Of a stretch of DNA of 64,000 nt, positions 34,297 through 43,800 are shown one piece after another. Numbering within the stretch: position 1 is the stretch's first letter; the number at the start of each line of letters is the position of its first letter. The position numbers and the translations under genes were made by a program. The notes beneath the pieces are model-generated. The model ran no database searches and was not told the DNA's origin. It saw only the letters and a list, made by a program, of their open reading frames with translations. This DNA is from Paenalcaligenes sp052103955 (lineage in GTDB: Bacteria; Pseudomonadota; Gammaproteobacteria; Burkholderiales; Burkholderiaceae_B): assembly GCA_052103955.1 (NCBI GenBank), contig JBQELO010000006.1, forward strand, positions 62,001-126,000, read 5' to 3'.

Positions 34297-35784
34297 ATGA
34301 GTTTCAAGCGAACATTGCTGTCATCAGCGCTGGCGCTTTCCTTATTAGTGCAGCCTACTCTAGGCGTGCAAGCACAACCCGTAGGTATTCCTTCTATGGG
34401 TGCAGCATCCGGTGCAGAATTAACACCGGGTTTAGAAAAGTTGCTGGGTGACGCCATCATGGAGCAAGGCCGTCGTGACCCCACTTATATTGCCGATTTA
34501 TTGGTAGAGCAATACTTAAGTGATGTAGGTCAACGGTTGGCGCAGCATGCTCCTGATTCCTTGCAGCAAAAAATCACTATTTTTGCGTTACGCGACCCTG
34601 AAATTAACGCCTTTGCTTTGCCTGGTGGCTACATAGGTATTAATAGTGGTTTGGTGCTGGCGTCGCAAAGTGAGGCCGAATTGGCCTCGGTGATTGGGCA
34701 CGAGATTGCCCACGTGGCGCAGCGTCACATTGCTAGGGGTATGACACAAAGCTCACAGTCGGGTCACATTATGATCGCGGCGATGGTGGGTGCGCTGTTG
34801 GCGGCGTTGTCAGGCAGCGCCGATTTGGCGATGGGTGTAGCAACCTTTGGTCAGGCTGCTGCCATTGATAGGCAGTTGGGCTTTTCTAGGCAGGCCGAGC
34901 AAGAAGCTGACCGTGTAGGCTTTCAAATGCTGCAAAAAGCAGGTTATGACCCATCCGGTATGGCTGCTATGTTTAAGCGTTTGATGGAAGTGTCGCGTTT
35001 AAATGAAGGGCCCCGCAACGTTTACGCCAGTACCCACCCATTGTCGCTGCAGCGTATGTCCGATGTCGAAAGTCGTATCGCTTCACTGACGGGGCAAAAC
35101 TATTTCCAAGACCCTACCTTCTGGTATGTGCGTGCTGCCTTGCGGGTGCTGCAGGCTAGAGGTGGAATTAACTTACAAAACGCTATGCAAACTATGCGTA
35201 GCGAGGCTGAAAGCGGTAGTGGCGTACAGCGCTCTGCCGCTGAGTACGGTATGGCCTATGCGGCATGGCAACGCAAAGATTTCGCTGTGGCTGAGCAGCA
35301 TTTAGCGGCAGCACGTGATGGTGGCCGTTATCAATCCAGTGCGTTGGATGTGTTGGCTATTGATTTGGCACAAGGCCAAAGTCAGTTTCAGCAGGCAGCC
35401 ACATTGGCCGATCAAGCGCGGCGTAAATGGCCTGATAGCCAAGCGATAGCATTGGTGTATGTGCAGTCGTTACAGCAACAGCGTCAAGATCAACAAGCGG
35501 TAGATTATCTAAAAACAGTGCTGCGTAAATGGCCGCATATTCCGCAGTTTCAAAAGTTGCTGGCAGAGGGCTATGAACGGTTGGGTGAGCCTATTGCTGC
35601 GCGTAAAGCGATGGCCGAGTACTACCAAATGATTGGTGCATTGCCTACAGCAGTAGAGCAGTTGCAGCAGGCACGCTCACGCAGCAAGGATTTCTATGAG
35701 CAGTCACAGTTAGATGTACAGATTAGAGAGTTGCGTAGCCGTTTAGAGTCTGAGCGCTTGCTATTAGAGCGCTTCCGCTCTTAA
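34297..35784 (+). CDS. Periplasmic M48 metalloprotease, BepA-like
   Basis: A 495-residue precursor. A signal peptide (LALSLLVQPTLGVQA) is followed by an M48 zinc protease domain (HEIAHVAQRH; third ligand in EQEADRVGF) and a C-terminal TPR region (~300-495). BepA-type proteases guard outer membrane protein and LptD assembly. GGAAGGA touches the first ATG (34291), so ATG 34297 is the likely start. It follows ctaG by 16 bp. Confidence 0.93.
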   Translation: MSFKRTLLSSALALSLLVQPTLGVQAQPVGIPSMGAASGAELTPGLEKLLGDAIMEQGRRDPTYIADLLVEQYLSDVGQRLAQHAPDSLQQKITIFALRDPEINAFALPGGYIGINSGLVLASQSEAELASVIGHEIAHVAQRHIARGMTQSSQSGHIMIAAMVGALLAALSGSADLAMGVATFGQAAAIDRQLGFSRQAEQEADRVGFQMLQKAGYDPSGMAAMFKRLMEVSRLNEGPRNVYASTHPLSLQRMSDVESRIASLTGQNYFQDPTFWYVRAALRVLQARGGINLQNAMQTMRSEAESGSGVQRSAAEYGMAYAAWQRKDFAVAEQHLAAARDGGRYQSSALDVLAIDLAQGQSQFQQAATLADQARRKWPDSQAIALVYVQSLQQQRQDQQAVDYLKTVLRKWPHIPQFQKLLAEGYERLGEPIAARKAMAEYYQMIGALPTAVEQLQQARSRSKDFYEQSQLDVQIRELRSRLESERLLLERFRS

Positions 35785-35788
35785 GGGC

Positions 35789-36880
35789 TTATTGGCCTGT
35801 TTCAAAGAACAAGGCCAATCGGGCGGGTAGCCAATTGATGTTGCCCGGAAAAGCACCTGTTGTGAACCCTACATGTCCGCCTTGAGCAGGTTGGTGCAAC
35901 ACGACGTGTTCTGACACGTCTTGCAGCGTAGGTAATGAGCTAGGCGGTACAAATGGGTCGTTTCTGGCGTTCAGTACCAGCGTAGGGATTTTGATGTGTT
36001 TCAAAAACTGCTTACTGGATGATTTGGTCCAGTATTCCAATGCATGTTTGAAGCCATGCATAGGGGCAGTGTAGACATCGTCAAAATCACGCAAAGTGCG
36101 GGCATGGTTTAAGCGCAAGATGTCGATCATGCCGGGGAAGCGGCGTGACTTATCGAAAATCTTACTTTTCATGCTGCGCAGAAAATACGGACAATAGAGA
36201 TAGCGTCCTACAAAACCATCAGACAGTTTTTCGCCACAGGCGACTAAGTCTGTTGGTACGGACACGGCTGCGCTGGCTTTGATCCAGTCGGTTTGCTCGG
36301 CGTGTTCACCCAGATGCTTTAGCATGGCGTTACCGCCTAACGATACCCCTACAGAATGCCAATTGGCATTGGGTAGACGTTGGCGTACGGTTTGCAGGAT
36401 GAAAGCTATTTCGTCGCTATCACCCGAGTAGTAGGCGCGAGCCATACGATTGGGGAAGCCTGAGCACCCACGAAAGTGGGCGACCACAACCACCCAGCCA
36501 CGAGCGCGAAAATATTGCGCTACGGCTTGGGCGTAATGGCTATTACTGCTGCCTTCTAAACCATGAAACAGAATCAGCGCTTGCAGATTCTGGTGTTGGG
36601 CTAGGCTTTTCCAATCTTCTGGTTGTAACCAGCGACGTGCTGCCGTTTTTTGCAGATGTGCGTCTTTACCTGCCATGGTGCCATCGGCAAGCCTATCGGC
36701 AAATAAACCGGGTCCAGCCCAGTCTAGGTCTATAAAGTCGCCATCAGGGGTGTCCACGCGCTCTCGTACAAACGCAATATTGTGGTGCTGAGCACAATAG
36801 GCGCTGTAAATGGTTTGCAGGTGTCCTCCGGGTAACCAGACGGGTAGAGGGCACGGCGAGAGATCGAGTTTGGCTGTCAC
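35789..36880 (-). CDS. Alpha/beta hydrolase of the YheT family
   Basis: A 363-residue hydrolase. PVWLPGGHLQTIYSAY is the family's N-terminal hallmark. Oxyanion motif: ILFHGLEGSSNSHYAQA. Nucleophile Ser: GVSLGGNAML. Catalytic His near the end: GGHVGF. The start is GTG 36880. Substrate unknown; some members act on lipids or esters. It converges with the BepA-like gene at 4 bp. Confidence 0.9.
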   Translation of the reverse strand: MTAKLDLSPCPLPVWLPGGHLQTIYSAYCAQHHNIAFVRERVDTPDGDFIDLDWAGPGLFADRLADGTMAGKDAHLQKTAARRWLQPEDWKSLAQHQNLQALILFHGLEGSSNSHYAQAVAQYFRARGWVVVVAHFRGCSGFPNRMARAYYSGDSDEIAFILQTVRQRLPNANWHSVGVSLGGNAMLKHLGEHAEQTDWIKASAAVSVPTDLVACGEKLSDGFVGRYLYCPYFLRSMKSKIFDKSRRFPGMIDILRLNHARTLRDFDDVYTAPMHGFKHALEYWTKSSSKQFLKHIKIPTLVLNARNDPFVPPSSLPTLQDVSEHVVLHQPAQGGHVGFTTGAFPGNINWLPARLALFFETGQ

Positions 36881-36946
36881 AAGATGGAGCGTAAAGGAGA
36901 TAAGCCTAAGCAGGTGGTCAGGCTAGGCAGCAGTAAACGTGAAAAA

Positions 36947-37141
36947 TTAGTGGTGAGAATGATCACCAATGACTTTGTACGTTGTGCCGCAGTAAGGACA
37001 GCTAGCTTCACCGGTTTTGCTGGTATCAATAAACACACGAGGGTGCATATTCCATACGGGAGTGTGTGGACCTGGGCAGTGAACGGGAAGGTCTTCGCTA
37101 GGTACTTCGATGATGTCGTTTTGGTGTTGCGTGTTGCTCAT
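36947..37141 (-). CDS. Small zinc-finger domain protein (zf-CHCC type)
   Basis: A 64-residue protein with conserved ligands in the order H-C (LPVHCPG), a middle MHPRVFIDT, and C-x2-C (CPYCGTTY). This matches the zf-CHCC family, whose mitochondrial relative is complex I subunit NDUFS6. ATG 37141 has CAGGA upstream. The longer in-frame reading has no support. Confidence 0.85.
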   Translation of the reverse strand: MSNTQHQNDIIEVPSEDLPVHCPGPHTPVWNMHPRVFIDTSKTGEASCPYCGTTYKVIGDHSHH

Positions 37142-37364
37142 GGTGTGATCCTGTCTCAACAAGGTTGATTTTTCCATGGCGTCTATTGTAGCAAGCCCAT
37201 GCGGCCTTAGGCGGTTCAGTAAGATTCTGTTTGGTTTCTGTTTGGTGTATGGGCAGTTTGTTGTTTTGATCCCATAACTGGCAGCGCACGTCTGGGGCGT
37301 GTAGGGGATTTGCGCTACCATTTGTTCAGAAGTAAGCATAAAAAATTGCGTGTAGAGAAGAGTT

Positions 37365-38108
37365 GTGGGAGCGATTACAAAAATAAAACGGCATTGGCCG
37401 GATGCAACGCGGCGGGCGTGGTTTATGCAAGGAGTGCAAGACCTACTACCCACCATGATCGCTACCTCCGTGTGGGGGTTTGTGACAGGCGTAGCTATGC
37501 TTAAATCTGGCCTCACAGAAGCCATGGCGTCGTGGATGACGGTGTTGGTGTATGCCGGTTCTGCACAGTTAACGTCGCTGCCCCTGATCGAATCGCGCTC
37601 ACCACTATGGTTGGTGTTTGTGGCCGCCTGTGTGGTGAATATACGGTTTGTGATTTTTTCTGCAGCCATGTACCCCTTCTTTAGGCATTTAAGCTGGAAG
37701 AAGCGTTTGGGCTTGGGCTATCTCACCGGCGATATTAGCTTTGTGTTGTTTATGGCGCGCTTTGGTGAAAGTGCCCAACGCGGTATTCCTCAGCATGTAT
37801 GGTATTTAATGGGTGCAGTCGTGCCGGGGTGGATCTCGTGGCAAGTTGCGTCTATTGCTGGTATCTTTTTTGGCACCTTTATTCCCGATGCATGGTCGCT
37901 GGAGTTTGCCGCCGTCTTGGCGTTGTTAGCGGTGTTGTTGCCCCTAGTTGCGACGCGTCCGCTCTTCGCTTGTTTGGTGGTGGCCGGTGTGGTTGCGTGG
38001 GCTGGGCAACAGTTGCCATTACGCTTGGGCTTGCTTGCGGCAGTGATCTGTGGCGTCATAGCGGGCGTGGTAGTTGAACAACTGCAACGCAAGAGGACGA
38101 CCCCATGA
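37365..38108 (+). CDS. azlC: AzlC-family branched-chain amino acid exporter, large subunit
   Basis: A 247-residue membrane protein with the AzlC signature (FMQGVQDLLPTMIATSVWGF) and several helices. With AzlD it exports branched-chain amino acids or related compounds. The start is GTG 37365 with AGAAGAG upstream. Its stop overlaps the azlD start by 4 nt. Confidence 0.92.
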   Translation: MGAITKIKRHWPDATRRAWFMQGVQDLLPTMIATSVWGFVTGVAMLKSGLTEAMASWMTVLVYAGSAQLTSLPLIESRSPLWLVFVAACVVNIRFVIFSAAMYPFFRHLSWKKRLGLGYLTGDISFVLFMARFGESAQRGIPQHVWYLMGAVVPGWISWQVASIAGIFFGTFIPDAWSLEFAAVLALLAVLLPLVATRPLFACLVVAGVVAWAGQQLPLRLGLLAAVICGVIAGVVVEQLQRKRTTP

Positions 38109-38443
38109 GTACGCAATGGCAGTATGATTGGTATGTTTTAGCGGTTATAGGATTGCTATTTGTATGCAGCCTAATAACCCGCTCCGGTTATTGGTTGATC
38201 GGTGATCACCTACCTTTGCCGGACTCGGTACGCCGAGCGTTGCGTTACGCACCAGTGGCCGCATTGATTGCAATTATTGTGCCCGAACTACTGCCCTGGC
38301 GAGCAGGCGGGTCTCCTGAAATTGATATCAAGGCAATTGCAGCAATTTTTGCAGTACTGGCTTATTTGCGTACACGTAACACGCTTGTCGTGATTATTGC
38401 GGGTATGGTGATGTTTTGGCTGTTGAAGTACTTCTTTGCCTGA
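38105..38443 (+). CDS. azlD: AzlD-family exporter, small subunit
   Basis: A 112-residue membrane protein with three or four helices and the charged AzlD loop (PDSVRRALRYAPVAALIAII). It forms the two-component exporter with AzlC and is translationally coupled to it by a 4-nt overlap. Confidence 0.92.
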   Translation: MSTQWQYDWYVLAVIGLLFVCSLITRSGYWLIGDHLPLPDSVRRALRYAPVAALIAIIVPELLPWRAGGSPEIDIKAIAAIFAVLAYLRTRNTLVVIIAGMVMFWLLKYFFA

Positions 38444-38551
38444 TTACCGGCCTGCCTCGGGCCCCTATAATGAACGGGATGGCGTCGTGATGATGCTACC
38501 TTGCCCTTGCATTCACCTGATTACATGCCAATCAGGTCTTATACTTTTTCC

Positions 38552-39955
38552 ATGAAAGAAGCCACAAGTTTCGACGTTACACAATCTTTTTCTGACTTTG
38601 GCCTGCATCCGGCCATTCTTGCTGCCGTCTTAGGGGCTGGCTATAGCCAACCTACGCCTATACAAGCACAAGCTTTGCCACCCGTAATGGATGGTAGAGA
38701 CGTGATGGGTGCGGCACAAACAGGGACAGGTAAAACCGCTGCGTTTTCGCTGCCCATTTTGCACCGACTGATGCCATTGGCAAATAGCAGCGCTTCGCCT
38801 GCTCGCCATCCGGTACGTGCACTGATTTTGACTCCTACCCGCGAATTGGCTGATCAGGTGGCTGCAAGTGTGCGCCTGTACACTCAAGGTACGCCATTGC
38901 GTTCAGCCGTGGTGTTTGGTGGGGTGGATATTGCGCCTCAAAAAGATACTTTACGTCGTGGGTGTGAAGTGCTGGTTGCTACACCAGGGCGCTTGCTGGA
39001 TCATATTGAACAAAAAACGGTGAATTTGTCCCAAGTAGGCATTTTGGTGCTGGATGAAGCCGACCGTATGTTAGACATGGGCTTTATGCCCGATTTGATG
39101 CGCATAGTGCAAATGCTGCCTAAGCAGCGCCAAAGCTTGTTGTTCTCGGCCACCTTTAGCCCTGAAATTCGCAAACTGGCGTCTAACTTCTTGCGTGACC
39201 CAATCACTATTGAAGTGGCAGCACGTAATGCCACTGCCGATACCGTGACACAAGTAGTGTATGCGGTGCGCCCAGATCAAAAACGCGCAGCGGTTAGCCA
39301 CATTGTGAAATCCAAAGGGTTGAAGCAAGTGATTGCGTTTACCAACACCAAAGCGGGTGCGGCACGTTTGGCGCGCGAGCTTGAGCGTGATGGTTTAAAA
39401 GCGGAATCTATTCACGGTAATAAAAGCCAGTTAGAACGCATGAAAGTGTTGGATGCGTTCAAAGCTGAAGAGCTAGACGTGCTAGTGGCGACTGATGTAG
39501 CCGCACGTGGTCTAGACGTGGCGGGTGTGCCTTGCGTGATTAACGTAGATTTGCCGTTTAGTGCAGAAGATTACGTGCACCGTATTGGTCGTACCGGTAG
39601 AGCCGGTGCCAGTGGTGAAGCAGTTTCGTTGTACTCACCTGCTGAACAACAATTGTTAGATGCGATTGAAAAGTTGATCGGCAGGAAGATCAAACAAGAA
39701 ACGCCACAGTTTGCCGAGCCAGAGCGTAGTCATCGAAGCACTAGCAGCAGTAGTAGCAACAACAGTAGCAGCAGTAGTAACGGTAACAACAGACGTAGTC
39801 ACCACAGCCGTGGTCAAGCGCCGTTGGATGATTTCTTCACTAAACCGTACCAGCCGCAGTCTGCTGTATCCAGTACAACATCCGATTCCCGTTCTGGGAA
39901 TGGCGAGACGCGTAAGCGCTCTGTGGGTGTACTGTTAGGTGGCGGACGCTACTAA
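38552..39955 (+). CDS. DEAD-box RNA helicase, RhlE-like
   Basis: An ATP-dependent RNA helicase of about 467 residues. Q motif GYSQPTPIQ, Walker A AQTGTGKTAAFSLP, DEAD in LVLDEADRMLDMG, SAT in FSATFS, and HRIGRTGRAG. The C-terminus is a low-complexity Ser/Asn/His tail (R-S-T-S5-N2-S5-type) ending in LLGGGRY, usual for RhlE-like proteins. The start is uncertain; ATG 38525 and TTG 38501 are upstream options. The last 21 bp overlap the convergent thioredoxin-fold gene. Confidence 0.93.
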   Translation: MKEATSFDVTQSFSDFGLHPAILAAVLGAGYSQPTPIQAQALPPVMDGRDVMGAAQTGTGKTAAFSLPILHRLMPLANSSASPARHPVRALILTPTRELADQVAASVRLYTQGTPLRSAVVFGGVDIAPQKDTLRRGCEVLVATPGRLLDHIEQKTVNLSQVGILVLDEADRMLDMGFMPDLMRIVQMLPKQRQSLLFSATFSPEIRKLASNFLRDPITIEVAARNATADTVTQVVYAVRPDQKRAAVSHIVKSKGLKQVIAFTNTKAGAARLARELERDGLKAESIHGNKSQLERMKVLDAFKAEELDVLVATDVAARGLDVAGVPCVINVDLPFSAEDYVHRIGRTGRAGASGEAVSLYSPAEQQLLDAIEKLIGRKIKQETPQFAEPERSHRSTSSSSSNNSSSSSNGNNRRSHHSRGQAPLDDFFTKPYQPQSAVSSTTSDSRSGNGETRKRSVGVLLGGGRY

Positions 39956-40318
39956 TTCTGTAAAAGACCCAGGGCCCGTGTCAGTGAGCACGGGCATTTC
40001 TGCGGCATGATCCAATAATCGTTGTAAATGCTCTATATGCGGCAAAACACTGCCGAAAAATAGCGTGCCACGGCTGCTTTGCACCAGCAAAGTAGGGAAG
40101 TCGTCTACATCGGCATCGCCTAGCAGCTCTTCATTCTCTTCCACATCTACCCATACAAACACCAACTGCGGATACTGTTTGCTTAGTGATTCAAACAGGG
40201 GTTGGTAGGCGGTGCAGGTCTTACACCATGCTGCGCAATAACAGACTACCAGTAGGTCTGGGTGCGGTTCCTGCAAGCGTTGCTGTAAGGCGGGTAGGTC
40301 GTCAGGTAAAAAATGCAT
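39935..40318 (-). CDS. Thioredoxin-fold protein
   Basis: A 127-residue cytoplasmic protein with the active site AAWCKTCTAYQP (Cys32 and Cys35, CxxC with K-T between) and VDVEENEELL, then VDDFPTLLV with the cis-Pro. There is no signal peptide, so it acts in the cytoplasm as a disulfide reductase or stress factor. The 3' end overlaps rhlE by 21 bp. Confidence 0.85.
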   Translation of the reverse strand: MHFLPDDLPALQQRLQEPHPDLLVVCYCAAWCKTCTAYQPLFESLSKQYPQLVFVWVDVEENEELLGDADVDDFPTLLVQSSRGTLFFGSVLPHIEHLQRLLDHAAEMPVLTDTGPGSFTELVASAT

Positions 40319-40394
40319 GGCCGTTGAACGTTACAAGTTAGAAGTGTCTAAGTATGCATTATCATAGCCCCATTCAACCTTTGTAGATGTTTTG

Positions 40395-41180
40395 ATGACA
40401 ACGCAACAACCTTTTTCTTCTAGCGTGGGACGCGTGCTGTTTACCTTAAAACAAGCCGTAGTTTCGCAAATGCACCCCAAAATGTTGGCCGCTTTATTGC
40501 TTCCCATCCTAGTGGCATTAGTGGGGGCACTGATTATGATCTGGACCTTATGGACGCCCTTGAGCCTGTATGTGGGCAACTGGATGGATCATTCAGAGTG
40601 GTTGAATCAAACCGATGGTTGGTTTGCACAACAGGGTTGGTTGAGCTGGTTTAGCTTAAGTGCAAGCCTTATACCTATTATCGTGGTGCTGATTATCTTT
40701 CCCGCCTCAGGTGCGCTGGGAATGATTGTGGCCTCAATTTTTGTGATGCCTTTAGCTTTAGGGCATGTACAGCAAAAGTATTACCCCGACCTAAAGCAAG
40801 AAAGCAGTAATGCAACCTTGTTAAGCGTGTCGAATGCCATTAGCGTGGGCATTATGTTTATGGTGGGCTGGGTGTTAACCATGCCGCTATGGTTAATCCC
40901 ATTGCTAGGGTTACTCGTGCCTATCTTTTGGGCTAGCTTCTTATTTACCCGTTTGCTGCGTATGGACTCGTTGGTAGAGCATGCTGATGGCGCTGAACGG
41001 GATGAAATTATGACTAAAAACAGGCGTGAATATTGGCTGTTAGGGCTGGCGATGGCGCTGTTGAATTTCTTGCCACCAGCATGGTTAGTGCTACCCGTAT
41101 TTTCAGCCTTGGCCTTTGCGCACTTCTCGTTACAGCAATTGCACCAGTTACGTTCTCAAGAGCGACTAACTAGGGGATAA
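40395..41180 (+). CDS. EI24-domain (CysZ-like) membrane protein
   Basis: A 261-residue membrane protein of the EI24 family (related to CysZ), with four to six helices and the N-terminal segment VGRVLFTLKQAVVSQMHPK. CysZ relatives import sulfate, but other members have unknown roles. ATG 40395 follows TTG 40392, and ATG is preferred. It lies 33 bp ahead of the CinA-like gene. Confidence 0.8.
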   Translation: MTTQQPFSSSVGRVLFTLKQAVVSQMHPKMLAALLLPILVALVGALIMIWTLWTPLSLYVGNWMDHSEWLNQTDGWFAQQGWLSWFSLSASLIPIIVVLIIFPASGALGMIVASIFVMPLALGHVQQKYYPDLKQESSNATLLSVSNAISVGIMFMVGWVLTMPLWLIPLLGLLVPIFWASFLFTRLLRMDSLVEHADGAERDEIMTKNRREYWLLGLAMALLNFLPPAWLVLPVFSALAFAHFSLQQLHQLRSQERLTRG

Positions 41181-41213
41181 TGGCGTATTGTCATTGATTG
41201 GATAGTGCGCGGC

Positions 41214-42011
41214 ATGTCAGAACAACAAGCAATTCGCCTGATTATTATCGGGGATGAAATACTGTCAGGACGTAGACAAGATAAGCATTTCGCTAGTTTG
41301 GTAGAAATGCTAGCGCAACGTGGTATGAAGCTTCACGGTGCCGAGATTATCTCGGATGATCCAGAGCACATTGAAGCCACCCTACGCCGCAGTTTTTCTA
41401 CCTCTGATATTGTGTTTTGCTGTGGTGGTATTGGTGCCACGCCCGATGACCAAACACGGCAAGCTGCCGCGCGAGCTTTGGGTGTGCCATTATGCCTACA
41501 CCCTGAAGCGGCTGCACTGATTAACGAGCGCAGCCAAGAAATGGCAGCGGCAGGTAAAGGCAGTGCCGACCCTAACCACCCCGAAAACCAACAGCGTTTA
41601 CAGATGGGTGTGTTTCCTGAAGGGGCAGAAATTGTCCCTAACTCGTTTAATAAGATTCCTGGCTTCTATATACAGAACCATACCTTCATGCCTGGTTTTC
41701 CAGTGATGGCATGGCCCATGATGAAATGGACGCTAGACACGCGCTATCAGGCGTTGCAGCACTTGCAGCCTGCCATGGAGTATTCCTTTTTGGCTTTTAG
41801 TTTGCCAGAGTCACGCATCACTCCAGCGTTGGAATCTGTAGAACAACAATGGCCAGGTATTAAAGTATTTAGCTTACCTAGCGTAGGTGAAGAGGGCGGT
41901 CGCCCTCACATTGAGTTGGGTGTGAAAGGTGAAGCTCTAGCAGCAGCAGAAGCCTTGCAGTTCTTAAGGCTAGAAGTGGAACGCTTAGGCGGTGAGTTAT
42001 CAGCCTCCTAA
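41214..42011 (+). CDS. Competence/damage-inducible CinA-type molybdopterin-binding protein
   Basis: A 265-residue protein with the MoaB/Mog (MoCF_biosynth) domain: IIIGDEILSGRRQDKH, FCCGGIGATPDDQT. Only the N-terminal CinA domain is present, without the C-terminal nicotinamide-nucleotide amidase. ATG 41214 is chosen over GTG 41205. Its pathway is uncertain. Confidence 0.85.
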   Translation: MSEQQAIRLIIIGDEILSGRRQDKHFASLVEMLAQRGMKLHGAEIISDDPEHIEATLRRSFSTSDIVFCCGGIGATPDDQTRQAAARALGVPLCLHPEAAALINERSQEMAAAGKGSADPNHPENQQRLQMGVFPEGAEIVPNSFNKIPGFYIQNHTFMPGFPVMAWPMMKWTLDTRYQALQHLQPAMEYSFLAFSLPESRITPALESVEQQWPGIKVFSLPSVGEEGGRPHIELGVKGEALAAAEALQFLRLEVERLGGELSAS

Positions 42012-42075
42012 AATGACTTGCTTTCATTGATACATTTCCATAATATGGGAATGTTGCGCTGCATCAAATAATCTT

Positions 42076-42873
42076 ATGTCACGACCAGCTACTACTTCTA
42101 CTTCCAGTTCTCCGTTTGGTACGGGTGTCATCACCATTCAAGTACTGGAACGCGCCATGATTCTTCTGGATGAGTTGGCCCGCCAATCCGAACCTGTTGC
42201 ATTAAAAGACCTTTCTAAGGCTACCGGCCTGCACACGTCTACCGCACACCGAATTCTGAATGATTTGGTTGTTGGGCGTTATGTAGAGCGTGTGGACAGT
42301 GGCTTGTACCGTTTAGGTATGCGTCTGCTGGAGTTGGGGTCATTGGTGAAGGGGCGCTTAGATGTACGTGCCGTGGCATTAGAGCCTATGCGTGAACTGC
42401 ATCGTATTACGGGTCAAACAGTGAACTTGTCGCTGCAACAAGCTGACGAGATCGTTTATGTAGAGCGCGCGTGGAGCGAGAACTCAGGTATGCAGGTGGT
42501 GCGTGCGATTGGTGGTCATGCTCCTTTGCACTTAACGTCTACAGGTAAGTTGTTCCTCTCTAAATGGGAAAGTCGCCAAGTACGTGCCTATGTGATGCGT
42601 ACTGGTTTGGCCGGTACTACACGCAATAGCATTACCCAGATTGAAGATCTAGACCGCGAGTTGGCGTTGGTACGTAGGCACGGGTATGCGCGTGACAACG
42701 AAGAACTAGAATTGGGCGTGCGTTGTATTGCCGCTGGTATTTACGATGACACTGGAAAATTGCTGGCAGGTTTATCGTTATCAGCGCCTGCCGAACGAAT
42801 GCGAGATGACTGGATTCCCGTACTAATGAGTACGGCCAAAACGATTTCGCATGCATTAGGGCACGGCCACTAA
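42076..42873 (+). CDS. IclR-family transcriptional regulator
   Basis: A 265-residue protein: winged helix-turn-helix (ALKDLSKATGLHTSTAHRIL) followed by the effector-binding IclR domain (residues ~95-260, including HAPLHLTSTGKLFLS). It stands alone between cinA and the phasin, with a strong terminator after it, so its targets are not indicated by its neighbours. Confidence 0.93.
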   Translation: MSRPATTSTSSSPFGTGVITIQVLERAMILLDELARQSEPVALKDLSKATGLHTSTAHRILNDLVVGRYVERVDSGLYRLGMRLLELGSLVKGRLDVRAVALEPMRELHRITGQTVNLSLQQADEIVYVERAWSENSGMQVVRAIGGHAPLHLTSTGKLFLSKWESRQVRAYVMRTGLAGTTRNSITQIEDLDRELALVRRHGYARDNEELELGVRCIAAGIYDDTGKLLAGLSLSAPAERMRDDWIPVLMSTAKTISHALGHGH

Positions 42874-42876
42874 AAT

Positions 42877-42915
42877 AAAAAACCGGACATACAGTGTTGT
42901 AGTCCGGTTTTTTTT
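42877..42915 (+). terminator. Terminator after the IclR regulator
   Basis: AACCGGAC and GTCCGGTT pair, with A6 before and T8 after. Confidence 0.9.
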
Positions 42916-42974
42916 ATATCTATATAACGTGCTGATAATAAAACGCTCTTTATTATGTGGGCAAACCAACTATT

Positions 42975-43036
42975 TGGTCGTATGTACTTGACCACGCTGG
43001 CGTAAGATGTAAAATGATTGTTATGTTGCATTGCAG
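42975..43036 (+). promoter_or_regulatory. Phasin promoter with a PhaR-like operator
   Basis: -35 TTGACC (42988-42993) and -10 TAAAAT (43010-43015) are 16 bp apart. TTGCATTGCAG at 43026-43036 is close to the PhaR-type CTGC-N3-GCAG site and lies just after the -10. An inverted repeat TGGTC/GACCA (42975-42979/42990-42994) overlaps the -35. Confidence 0.45.
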
Positions 43037-43122
43037 CATGAAGGTAGCCGTAGGGTAGCGTTAACGGTCAGCCTTCCATCTAAGCTGTACCTTTACTCTT
43101 TACTCCACCAGAGGTTAATGAC

Positions 43123-43713
43123 ATGAGCACCCCACAACAGCAATTCATCGCCACCGGTAAAGCCAATTTGGATAACTTGGTTGCAGCACAAAATCGCATG
43201 TTTGCTGGTTTTGAAGCATTGATTGATTTGAACCTGAACGTATTCAAATCCTCTTTGGAAGGCTTGGCCGAGAAAAGCCAACAAGTTGCTAGCTTGAAAA
43301 GCCCAGAGCAAGCTTCTTCTTTCGCTACAAACTTGTTTCAGCCATCCGCAGAAAGCGCACTGAACTACAGCCAGCAAGTGTTTGACATCATTGCCGGTTT
43401 GCAACGTGATCTGGGCAACCTGACCGAAGCACAAATTAACCAAAACCAACAGCAAGTTAGCCAGTTGATCGAGCAAGCTGAAAAGAATGCTCCTGCTGGT
43501 AGCGAAAGCCTTTTCGCTGCATTGAAAACTGCTGTGTTGAACTCCACTCACGTGGCTGACAGCATGATCAAAGCTGGTCGCCAAGTAAGTGATGTAGTTG
43601 ATTCCAACATTACTGCTGCACGTAATGCTGCTGTGAAAGCAACTGAAAAAGCGGCTGAAGCCGTAGAAAAAACAGTAGGTCGTGCTACACGTACCGCTTC
43701 TACACCAGCTTAA
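43123..43713 (+). CDS. phaP: Phasin (polyhydroxyalkanoate granule-associated protein)
   Basis: A 196-residue, mostly helical protein of the phasin_2 family (FEALIDLNLNVFKSSLEG; SQVDSLKSP-like segments) ending in an Ala/Lys-rich tail (KATEKAAEAVEKTVGRATR). It coats PHA granules and controls their size. AGAGG precedes ATG 43123. A strong terminator follows. No phaC or phaR is in the window. Confidence 0.88.
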   Translation: MSTPQQQFIATGKANLDNLVAAQNRMFAGFEALIDLNLNVFKSSLEGLAEKSQQVASLKSPEQASSFATNLFQPSAESALNYSQQVFDIIAGLQRDLGNLTEAQINQNQQQVSQLIEQAEKNAPAGSESLFAALKTAVLNSTHVADSMIKAGRQVSDVVDSNITAARNAAVKATEKAAEAVEKTVGRATRTASTPA

Positions 43714-43770
43714 TACGCTGCATGGTAGCCCATGATTGGGCTGCCAGAACCTCATCTGCGTTGTATATTT

Positions 43771-43799
43771 TCCCCCAACTAGGTTGGGGGATTTTTTTG
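43771..43799 (+). terminator. Terminator after the phasin
   Basis: TCCCCCAAC pairs with GTTGGGGGA around a TAG loop, followed by T7. Confidence 0.92.
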
Positions 43800-43800
43800 T

